Assembly: GCA_964544085.1 (NCBI GenBank)
Contig: CAZIZT010000036.1
Location: forward strand, 1 to 13,898
Source: CAZIZT01 sp964544085
GTDB taxonomy: Bacteria > Campylobacterota_A > Desulfurellia > Desulfurellales > Hippeaceae
Reading direction: 5' to 3'
Length of the DNA: 13,898 nucleotides
Below the pieces are notes generated by a model, which made no database searches, was not told where the DNA came from, and worked only from the letters and a program-made list of their open reading frames with translations. Shown in pieces: positions 8,901 to 13,898 of the stretch. Within the stretch, counting starts at the first letter, position 1; the number at the start of each line of letters is the position of its first letter. Position numbers and translations under genes: made by a program.

Positions 8901-10766
8901 TCTATTCTCGGTGTCAAACATGGACGAATCAACGCAAAAGCGCTGAATGTAGACGTTTTTTGACTCAACCTCGATGCTTGTAAAATCCTCGTAGAGCACA
9001 TGAAGACCCATATTGTTGATCTTCGGCAAAATTTCATACAACGGTGCCTTGCTTGTGGAGTAGATATTGAAGAACACATCGTCTCCCTGTGTATAGATGG
9101 CAACCTGCTGCTTGCCACTCTTTAAGAGCTTTTCAATGTTCTCTATATCAAAGAGTGCCTCCTCAGGAGGTGTCTTCGAAATATACTCCTCATGGAACGC
9201 CGGCAGATAGCGACTCAGGTATGTATCCGCATCCTGATAGCCTACCCTTTCAATCAGCAAATCCCTGAAGTTGTCCTTCCAGCTGGAAACGATGGATATA
9301 AGATCGTTCTCTATCTCCTTTATGTCTATATGTGGTTTCTTGTCGCCACTGAAGATAAGGTAGTAGTGTATGCGCATAATGCGGGAACTCTGTGCAATAA
9401 CCTTATACTCAACATCGTGGGTATCGAGTTTCTCTTCAAGGTAGTGGGTAAATGCTTCAACATTCTTCTGTGAATAGAACTTTACTGGTAAAACAACCAT
9501 AAGATAGAGCCCGTGAATCAGGCTGGTTTTTCGCATCAACACCTTGATTCGCTCTGCAGTTTCACAAGTAAGCAACTCCTCAAGCAGTATCTTCAGTTCC
9601 TCGATCTTCGATATGAATAGATCGTCCTTTGGAAGCGTATTGAAGATGTCGATTATATGCTCATACTCAAATGAATCCTCCACAATGTTCTCTTCGAAAA
9701 GTATTCGGTCAAGTTTGGACTTAAGGAACGGTATATTGGAAGCCTGCTCCTTGAGTGCCTTTGGCGTAAACAGACCCACTATGACGTTTCTGCGAATTGG
9801 TCTAAGCTGCTCATCAAACTCTGTAATCGCAATGTAATCCATCCTGCGCGTATCGTAGACATTGCTCTTTGAGTTGGTCTTATCTATCACCATTACGCTA
9901 CCCATCCTGAAGGCCTCTTGAGCAACCTCAGGTAGCTGGCTTATGGGCTTTTTTGTGTTAAACTGGCTGCGCTCGGTCTTACGCAGGATACCAAGACAGC
10001 TTTCCTTATCCATTTGCACGTAGGCTTCGTCGCCTTCATAGATGATGTCGTAGCTCCTTGCTCCAAGGAAGATAAAGTTTTCATCGATTAACCACATCAG
10101 GAATTCTTTTATGTCTTCCGTTTCCTTCTCGGTGATCTTCTTCAGATAAATAGGATCGTTAAGCTTGCGGGCTATGTACCTGGTGCGCTTTACCATCTCA
10201 TCGAAATCTTCAACGGCAAGCCTGCTTTCCTCAACGGAATTTTCAATGTCACCTTTTAGCTTTTCCTTCTGTGCATCCGAAATGCTGTCTATCAAAAAAT
10301 AGAGATACAACTCTTTGTTTTTCGCCTCCTGCGGGGATTTCAAAGAGGTGAGTTTTCCCTTTTTGTCCCTCACAGCCCCAAGGATCGGCTGTATGCTAAA
10401 CTCTATGAAGTAGTCGTTCAGGTTGTTTATGATTGAGGTGATACTGTCAACAATAAATGGGTTATGGTCGGTTAAGAGCTTTATCTGTGTGTATTTTTTG
10501 CCCTCAATTTCGATATCCGACAGATCCAGCTTGATATCACCGACAAATTCCTTCACAAATGCCACACTATCCAGCATTATCTCGTTAATCTTCTCTATCG
10601 GAAACTTCTCAAAGAAGGTCTCAAGCTTGGAGTAGTTAAGCGAACTGGTTACAAACAGATCCGCAATTTCGCCTTTTAGTCTCCCTTTCTTTCTTACAAA
10701 CTCCTTTATCCTTTCAAGCATCTCGATGTAATTCTCTCTGGAAAACATGGAGGCTCCCTGCAGCAT
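5997..10766 (-). CDS. NAD-specific glutamate dehydrogenase, large (about 180 kDa) type
   Basis: The enzyme oxidatively deaminates L-glutamate to 2-oxoglutarate and ammonium with NAD+, usually in the catabolic direction, and feeds the TCA cycle. The 1589 residues fit the giant bacterial family (about 1500-1650). A long N-terminal region (1 to about 760) contains ACT-like regulatory parts; LLTDHNPFIVDSI lies at 97-109. The catalytic core spans about 770-1180, with HLRGGKVARGGIRWSDR (793-809), QMVKNAVIVPVGSKGGF (824-840), the nucleotide-binding VVGIGDMSGDVFGNGML (969-985), LLWNGGIGTYVK (1081-1092) and KVIGEGGNLGLTQKARIEYA (1119-1138). A helical C-terminal region follows. The ATG at 10764-10766 has AAGGAG six bases upstream. 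A second ATG six codons in (10746-10748) also has GGGAG before it, so the start may be there. It lies 51 bases after mogA with no clear terminator between. Possible names are gdhB or gdh2. Confidence 0.95.
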   Translation of the reverse strand: MLQGASMFSRENYIEMLERIKEFVRKKGRLKGEIADLFVTSSLNYSKLETFFEKFPIEKINEIMLDSVAFVKEFVGDIKLDLSDIEIEGKKYTQIKLLTDHNPFIVDSITSIINNLNDYFIEFSIQPILGAVRDKKGKLTSLKSPQEAKNKELYLYFLIDSISDAQKEKLKGDIENSVEESRLAVEDFDEMVKRTRYIARKLNDPIYLKKITEKETEDIKEFLMWLIDENFIFLGARSYDIIYEGDEAYVQMDKESCLGILRKTERSQFNTKKPISQLPEVAQEAFRMGSVMVIDKTNSKSNVYDTRRMDYIAITEFDEQLRPIRRNVIVGLFTPKALKEQASNIPFLKSKLDRILFEENIVEDSFEYEHIIDIFNTLPKDDLFISKIEELKILLEELLTCETAERIKVLMRKTSLIHGLYLMVVLPVKFYSQKNVEAFTHYLEEKLDTHDVEYKVIAQSSRIMRIHYYLIFSGDKKPHIDIKEIENDLISIVSSWKDNFRDLLIERVGYQDADTYLSRYLPAFHEEYISKTPPEEALFDIENIEKLLKSGKQQVAIYTQGDDVFFNIYSTSKAPLYEILPKINNMGLHVLYEDFTSIEVESKNVYIQRFCVDSSMFDTENRSRLFKAITDNFEAIWEGIVEDDGLNRLTVSIGLHWEYIDLLRAMGNYLMQVNFQIKKASLISVLNKYSHIASMLVDYFEAKFSPKLAGSADLDAIYGDIKYSLETINDIHEYRIMHSMLNIIDSMLRTNFYRKRKYHYISFKIESAKILTMPSPRPYYEVYVHSAFMEGCHLRGGKVARGGIRWSDRKDDFRLEILGLMKTQMVKNAVIVPVGSKGGFIVKVTSPDRKTALEWGKKSYRTLMRGLLDITDNFDENNNPVFPENVVHYDDFDPYLVVAADKGTATFSDIANQISEQEYNFWLRDAFASGGKHGYDHKKIGITARGAWQCVERHFRELGKNVHKETFTVVGIGDMSGDVFGNGMLYTDTIILKAAFNHIEIFVDPNPDPKKSYKERKRLFDNGLTWKHYDKSVLSEGGFVADRNSKAIKLTPQAKEFLGTDADELSGEELIKLILQADVDLLWNGGIGTYVKASTETNEEVGDRINDSVRINANQLRCKVIGEGGNLGLTQKARIEYALNGGKINTDALDNSAGVDMSDHEVNLKILLNHLIKKGVIKDFEERNRILEELTDEVTQRVLTHNYMQSFAVSLDEYRSKQEPDLFYELTVFLRNKGLLHKEDYPFPSRKELSLRASRGIGYTRPELSVMLALNKMFIYDELLKSKVFSDDTVDQYATMYFPPTVRKRYAKYIPEHILRNEIAFTFIVNLIINNNGAISLLKVNMLTGQSYSTIMKTMIFAYDVLDILSLRERLFEHENRIPQEYIYEISLDMFDAINSLTVHQLYLFGESVSLDSKKENEVKQWLDRYFKCCVVDGIFSDAYRRKITELSDIIDEDVAREIAKLYFIDDFIPAFSIANLLKKDLADVVRTIENVKENFGIGKIMEYINSIHIANEWDRMAQFSMIKNYTLSMIILSTKVMKEFGGDVDALIEQKRADFDAYTTELNTVMGIKSTNLHPAMLLYDKLQKIIR

Positions 10767-10817
10767 AATTCACTCCTTACACACTTTCTTAAAATCAATT
10801 AAACATAAAAAAACCTT

Positions 10818-11312
10818 CTAACCACCGCAGGGTGTCGTATCACCCCTGAGCTTATCGATAGCATGCGGCAGCACCTCAACAATATAACCCAAATCCTCAG
10901 CAACGGCCTTTGGTGATCCCGGTAGATTGATAATCAGCTTACCGTTTCTTACACCCGCAACCATACGCGATAGCATGGCACGCTTGGTGCTTTTCAGGGC
11001 GTTAAACAGGACAGCCTGCGGAATAGCAGGTATCTCGTAATCAAGCACCTCCTTTGTTGCTTGTGGTGTTACATCACGATAAAAAAGACCGGTTCCACCA
11101 CTTGTCAGGATAGCATCCACATCATTCCTGCTGCTTAATTCAATCAATAGACGCTTAATCTCTTCGAGTTCATCCGGTATGATGTGAAAAGCTACGATCT
11201 TTGAGTCTATAGATGAGAGCAATTCCTCAACAATTGGTTTAACCCTGTCTTCTTCAGGATTTTTGCTTTTTGAGTCACTCATCACAACGAGAGCGAACCT
11301 ATAGCCTGACAC
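10818..11312 (-). CDS. MogA/MoaB-family molybdenum cofactor biosynthesis protein
   Basis: Members bind molybdopterin. MogA adenylylates it before molybdenum insertion; MoaB is the close paralogue in other lineages. The 164 residues are normal for the family. Visible marks are the N-terminal strand FALVVMSDSKS, the MPT-binding core LTSGGTGLFYRDVTPQAT (69-86, with Asp80), and MVAGVRNGKLIINLPGSPKA (117-136). The start is a GTG at 11310-11312 inside hisF. A strong GGAGGG site lies about seven bases upstream, so this start is well supported, with a 14-base overlap of the two genes. MogA and MoaB cannot be told apart safely by eye, so no symbol is given. It implies a molybdenum or tungsten cofactor enzyme elsewhere in the genome. 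No other cofactor gene is nearby. Confidence 0.9.
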   Translation of the reverse strand: MSGYRFALVVMSDSKSKNPEEDRVKPIVEELLSSIDSKIVAFHIIPDELEEIKRLLIELSSRNDVDAILTSGGTGLFYRDVTPQATKEVLDYEIPAIPQAVLFNALKSTKRAMLSRMVAGVRNGKLIINLPGSPKAVAEDLGYIVEVLPHAIDKLRGDTTPCGG

Positions 11313-12051
11313 AAATGCCCTCCTTTTTTAGATACTCCTTTGTTTCTCTGATGGTGTATGTACCAAAATGAAAAATAGAAGCGGCAAGCGCAGCAGAGGC
11401 TCCGGCTTCAAAAGCCTCTCTCATGTGTTCCGGGGAACCAGCCCCACCAGAAGCGATGACGGGTATAGTAACAGAATCAACAACAGCGGAGAGCATCTCA
11501 ATATCGTAGCCCTGCTTTGTACCGTCTGTGTCCATGCTCGTCAACAGTATCTCACCAGCCCCACGCTGCTGAGCCTCCTTTGCCCATTCAATAGCATCTC
11601 TACCGGTTGGTGTTCTGCCACCGTGTATGAAAACCTCAAATCCAGTAGCAGTCTTTCTTGCGTCTATCGCCACCACAATACACTGGCTTCCGAATTTTCT
11701 GGATGCCTCATCTATTAACGAGGGATTTTTCACCGCAGCTGAATTGATAGAAACCTTATCTGCACCGGCTTTCAGGAGATCCTGAATGTCTTTTATGTTT
11801 CTGATACCACCACCAACAGTAAGGGGCATAAACACCTGTTCGGCGGTTCTTCTAACCACATCGATAATGATGGATCGCTTCTCGTAACTGGCGGTTATAT
11901 CGAGGAAAACCAGCTCATCTGCCTCCTGCTGGTCATAGATCAATGCTTGCTGTACCGGATCTCCTGCGTCCACAAGGTTCACGAAATTTATACCCTTGAC
12001 TACCCTGCCCTCCTTCACGTCAAGACACGGGATAATTCTCTTTGCAAGCAT
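11299..12051 (-). CDS. hisF: imidazole glycerol phosphate synthase cyclase subunit HisF
   Basis: HisF is the (beta/alpha)8-barrel cyclase partner of the glutaminase HisH. It converts PRFAR and ammonia to imidazole glycerol phosphate and AICAR in histidine synthesis. The 250 residues are full length. The catalytic acids are in place: Asp11 in RIIPCLDV and Asp130 in VVAIDAR, as well as Asp176 in SMDTDGT. Phosphate-binding loops include TVGGGIRN (78-85) and IASGGAGS (199-206). The ATG at 12049-12051 has only a weak ribosome site (AGG close to the start, AAAGG about 11 bases away). No other his gene is adjacent. It instead leads into the MogA/MoaB gene through a 14-base overlap. HisA is excluded by the HisF-type N-terminus and GGRTPTGRDAIEWA. 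Confidence 0.96.
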   Translation of the reverse strand: MLAKRIIPCLDVKEGRVVKGINFVNLVDAGDPVQQALIYDQQEADELVFLDITASYEKRSIIIDVVRRTAEQVFMPLTVGGGIRNIKDIQDLLKAGADKVSINSAAVKNPSLIDEASRKFGSQCIVVAIDARKTATGFEVFIHGGRTPTGRDAIEWAKEAQQRGAGEILLTSMDTDGTKQGYDIEMLSAVVDSVTIPVIASGGAGSPEHMREAFEAGASAALAASIFHFGTYTIRETKEYLKKEGICVRL

Positions 12052-12090
12052 CCTGCTTTCGCCTTTCTACGGTTTGCGCATAGTGATGAA

Positions 12091-12118
12091 ATTATAGTAT
12101 TTTAAGCGATTTAATCAA
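12091..12118 (-). promoter_or_regulatory. candidate sigma-70 promoter for hisF and downstream genes
   Basis: On the minus strand a -35 TTGATT (12113-12118) is followed after 16 bases by a perfect -10 TATAAT (12091-12096). Transcription would start near 12084, giving a leader of about 33 bases before hisF. No attenuator or riboswitch fits in that short leader. Confidence 0.55.
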
Positions 12119-12479
12119 GCCATTCATCAATAGGCCCATGGAATCCACAAGACTTCAATGCTGGCTATTTTTAGCTATCTTTCCAGCCAAATGATTATTA
12201 ATTTATTAATTTTTGATTGACAAATCCTACCTTTAATTCTATAAAAACCACGTATGGACTCATCAGATAAAGAAAAAAGGAACAATATAGTTACAATAAA
12301 AACCATAATTTTATTCGTGAATTGTAATACCCAGCATCCAACTTTGATACTTCAATGATTTTTAAACCAAGAGAAGCCTTCACCCCTAAAGTAGTACCAT
12401 GCAAAAATTTGTTGGGCACTTTTCAAATATGCTGTCAAAATCAAGTATTGGCGACTTTAGAAAGAGTCTTAGTTTCTTC
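12119..12479. other. AT-rich non-coding stretch upstream of the accessory tail
   Basis: I see no convincing gene in this stretch of about 360 bases. It holds one near-consensus plus-strand promoter at 12217-12245 and a tandem TATTAATT pair at 12196-12211. It also has a possible fold from 12386 to 12460: outer arms CTAAAGT at 12386-12392 and ACTTTAG at 12454-12460, with inner arms ATTTG at 12407-12411 and CAAAT at 12424-12428. A heptamer CTGTCAA at 12432-12438 is inverted at 12480-12486 over the next promoter. Short reading frames of about 42 codons occur on both strands without ribosome sites and are probably chance. Confidence 0.6.
12217..12245 (+). promoter_or_regulatory. candidate sigma-70 promoter, target unclear
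   Basis: A perfect -35 TTGACA (12217-12222), a 17-base spacer and TATAAA (12240-12245) form a near-consensus promoter that would start transcripts near 12252. No supported gene starts soon after it, so it may drive a small RNA, a long leader for the tail genes, or nothing. AT-rich DNA produces such matches by chance, though an exact TTGACA is less common. Confidence 0.35.
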
Positions 12480-12506
12480 TTGACAGATCTAAAAATTTTA
12501 TATAAT
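12480..12506 (+). promoter_or_regulatory. candidate sigma-70 promoter for the small membrane protein and repeat-protein genes
   Basis: Both hexamers are perfect: TTGACA at 12480-12485 and TATAAT at 12501-12506, but the 15-base spacer is two short of optimal. Transcription would start near 12513, about 16 bases before the ATG at 12529. The -35 is covered by TTGACAG, whose inverted copy CTGTCAA lies at 12432-12438 and might be an operator half. Confidence 0.45.
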
Positions 12507-12528
12507 ATAAAATTACAGACTAAAAATT

Positions 12529-12763
12529 ATGATTACAACGCAAAAACAGGAATCAAAAGCTCTTAAAAATACAAACATAAGAAAAAAAGACATTGGAGAT
12601 CCAAGATCAAAGCAAAAAATCAAAGCTTCTTTTCTCCTCTTGGATGGTAGCCGTTACCTTTCTGGATGTCTTGGCCATGGGGATTATTTATGCGTTAGCA
12701 AAGTATCATTGGCATCTTAGAAGGTACTTTAACCACACTTACCGGTTTCTATTCTGGCGGTAG
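12529..12763 (+). pseudogene. small single-pass membrane protein, apparently frameshifted at an A7 run
   Basis: I do not recognise this gene. From an ATG at 12529 the zero frame reads a Lys-rich start (MITTQKQESK...) and runs to 12720 with unconvincing sequence. In the +1 frame, open from 12581 to the stop at 12761-12763, there is a plausible protein end. It has a hydrophobic helix (LLFSSWMVAVTFLDVLAMG then IIYALA) followed by a basic aromatic tail (WHLRRYFNHTYRFLFWR). Removing one A from the seven at 12582-12588 joins the frames into a 77-residue protein with a Lys-rich N-terminus, one membrane segment at about 33-57 and a basic C-terminus. Alternatively the real gene is the downstream frame alone, from a TTG at 12593 (56 residues) or an ATG at 12644 (39 residues). 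No start has a clear ribosome site. The stop is 38 bases before the repeat-protein gene, so co-transcription is likely. Confidence 0.35.
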
Positions 12764-12801
12764 GGAGTGGATCTAAAAATTTACAGGGAGGGGGAAAGAA
12801 A

Positions 12802-13898
12802 ATGAGGTTTAAGCGATGGGGAATTTTAAGCTTGTTATGGTTGTTGATGTTTACAGGATGGGCATGGGGACTTAACTGGCATATTGAGGCTGTGGATGCT
12901 CCCCATAACTTTTCCAATTGGCGGAGGAGCATAGCTATAGATAATAGCGGCAATGTGCATCTGGCTTATGGAGAAGACCATCTTTATTATGCCTATCGTG
13001 ATGCAGGAGGCTGGCATATAGAGGTAGTGGATAGCTCTCCAGGAGTAGGACAATATGCCTCACTTGCGCTGGATGCAAACAATCGTCCTCACGTAGCTTA
13101 TTGGGATGTTACAAACGGTGATTTAAAATATGCCTACTGGGACGGAAGCAGCTGGCAGATGGAGGTGGTGGATAGCGGAGGAAGTGTAGGGGCATATGCC
13201 TCACTTGCGCTGGATGCAAATGACTATCCTCACATAGCTTATTATGATGTTATAAACGGTGATTTAAAATATGCCTACTGGGATGGGAGTAGCTGGCAGA
13301 TAGAGACGGTGGATAGCGGGGGAAGTGTAGGGTCATACGCCTCACTTGCGCTGGATGCAAATGGCTATCCTCACATAGCTTATTATGATGCTACAAACGG
13401 TGATTTAAAATATGCCTACTGGGACGGAAGCAGCTGGCAGATAGAAACGGTGGATAGCGGGGGAAGTGTAGGGTGGTTTGCCTCACTTGCGCTGGATGCA
13501 AATGGCTATCCTCACATAGCTTATTGGGATGCTACAAACTATGATTTAAAATATGCCTACTGGGATGGGAGTAGCTGGCAGATAGAGACGGTGGATAGTG
13601 GAGGATATGTAGGGCTGTATACCTCGCTTGCGCTGGATGCAAATGGATATCCTCACATAGCTTATTGGGGTGGTACAAACTATGATTTAAAATATGCCTA
13701 CTGGGACGGAAGCAGCTGGCAGATAGAGACGGTGGATAGTGCGGCAGATGTAGGGTTGAATTCCTCGCTTGCGCTGGATGCAAATGGCTACCCTCACATA
13801 GCCTATTATGATGATACAAACGATGATTTAAAATATGCCTACTGGGACGGAAGCAGCTGGCAGATAGAGACGGTGGATAGTGCGGCAGATGTAGGGTT
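12802..13898 (+). CDS. secreted tandem-repeat (probable beta-propeller) protein, 5' part, runs off the window
   Basis: The open frame from the ATG at 12802-12804 continues past the end, with 365 complete codons visible. GGGAGGGGG at 12786-12794 is a strong ribosome site seven bases upstream. Residues 1-23 look like a signal peptide: basic RFKRW, hydrophobic ILSLLWLLMFTG, and a possible cleavage after AWG. After a half repeat (NWHIEAVDAP, 25-34) comes one degenerate repeat of 44 residues starting at about 42. Five full repeats of exactly 47 residues follow from residue 86, and a sixth lacks only its last residue or two. Each repeat has SLALDANGYPHIAY, then DLKYAYWDGSSWQIETVDS, then a variable Gly-rich turn. 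Short beta-strand-like units with a leading half unit suggest a beta-propeller closed by the two ends. It resembles bacterial and archaeal secreted repeat proteins of unknown function. Ligand, catalytic activity and anchor cannot be judged without the C-terminus. Confidence 0.9.
   Translation, partial: MRFKRWGILSLLWLLMFTGWAWGLNWHIEAVDAPHNFSNWRRSIAIDNSGNVHLAYGEDHLYYAYRDAGGWHIEVVDSSPGVGQYASLALDANNRPHVAYWDVTNGDLKYAYWDGSSWQMEVVDSGGSVGAYASLALDANDYPHIAYYDVINGDLKYAYWDGSSWQIETVDSGGSVGSYASLALDANGYPHIAYYDATNGDLKYAYWDGSSWQIETVDSGGSVGWFASLALDANGYPHIAYWDATNYDLKYAYWDGSSWQIETVDSGGYVGLYTSLALDANGYPHIAYWGGTNYDLKYAYWDGSSWQIETVDSAADVGLNSSLALDANGYPHIAYYDDTNDDLKYAYWDGSSWQIETVDSAADVG
13057..13898 (+). repeat. 141-bp in-frame tandem repeats (at least six copies)
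   Basis: Copies begin at 13057, 13198, 13339, 13480, 13621 and 13762, an exact 141-bp period (47 codons) with no insertions or deletions. The last is cut by the window end four bases short. Differences cluster in the turn region and in the Y/W-D-x-T-N segment, while the segment coding DLKYAYWDGSSWQ is almost unchanged. The high DNA identity points to recent duplication or ongoing exchange among copies. Confidence 0.97.

Noticed and set aside
10800..10835. CACC-CTGC-GGTG followed by seven T after the MogA/MoaB gene as a terminator
   Set aside because: A four-pair stem about nine bases from the T run is too weak; read-through into the dehydrogenase gene is more likely.
12164..12188. Small hairpin GCTA-TTTT-TAGC nested in GCTGG/CCAGC as a terminator
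   Set aside because: Stems are only four to five pairs with no T run after them, and no gene ends nearby on either strand.
12190..12212. AT-rich segment resembling a Fur box
   Set aside because: The match to the 19-base consensus is partial and explained by the tandem TATTAATT repeat.
12175..12306. Minus-strand 43-codon frame with a hydrophobic start (MVFIVTILFLFSLS)
   Set aside because: AT-rich sequence readily gives hydrophobic frames. No ribosome site or promoter precedes it and it matches no family I know.
12355..12483. Plus-strand 42-codon frame beginning MIFKPREAFTPK and ending at the tail promoter
   Set aside because: No ribosome site. Open frames also occur antisense over the same bases, and its stop lies within the -35 of the next promoter. 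Possible but unsupported.
13532..13819. Minus-strand 95-codon frame with internal repeats
   Set aside because: Antisense shadow of the 141-bp repeats; periodic DNA without stops in one unit stays open in every unit.
13057..13898. Regularly spaced repeats considered as a CRISPR array
   Set aside because: The whole 141-bp period is repeated and in frame with a signal-peptide-bearing protein. There are no unique spacers between short identical repeats.

Overview
The window comes from a flagellated, chemotactic Gram-negative-type bacterium. It carries two core-genome gene blocks and, at the right-hand end, an accessory-looking tail. The short (668-residue) aconitase resembles the Geobacter/Aquifex kind, the motor switch protein is FliY-like rather than a short FliN, and the glutamate dehydrogenase is the very large NAD-dependent type. 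Together these suggest an anaerobe from a group such as the former Deltaproteobacteria, Desulfurellales or Deferribacterota. This is inference from remembered family resemblance, and I cannot name the species.

Left block, minus strand (1-3835): cheB, fliM, fliN/fliY, a small CoA-binding-domain protein and the start of murA form one tightly packed unit. Three of the four junctions overlap by 1 or 8 bases and the fourth is a 16-base gap. The first three genes link adaptation of chemoreceptors to the flagellar switch; the last two look like housekeeping passengers. A promoter candidate lies upstream of cheB and overlaps the -10 region of a divergent promoter for aconitase.

Centre (3855-6000): aconitase on the plus strand has an extended -10 promoter, a strong ribosome binding site and a strong hairpin terminator. 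That hairpin is shared with the convergent giant glutamate dehydrogenase gene.

Right block, minus strand (5997-12051): hisF, a MogA/MoaB-family molybdopterin gene and the 1589-residue NAD-glutamate dehydrogenase are in one direction and probably form one transcript. They start from a good promoter at 12091-12118.

Tail (12052-13898): this is an AT-rich stretch with two near-consensus plus-strand promoters and no convincing gene up to about 12528. It is followed by a small membrane-protein reading frame that appears frameshifted at a run of seven A. The last gene runs off the window. It encodes a secreted protein built from exact 47-residue (141-bp) tandem repeats, probably beta-propeller blades. 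This repeat gene is the most unusual object in the window.
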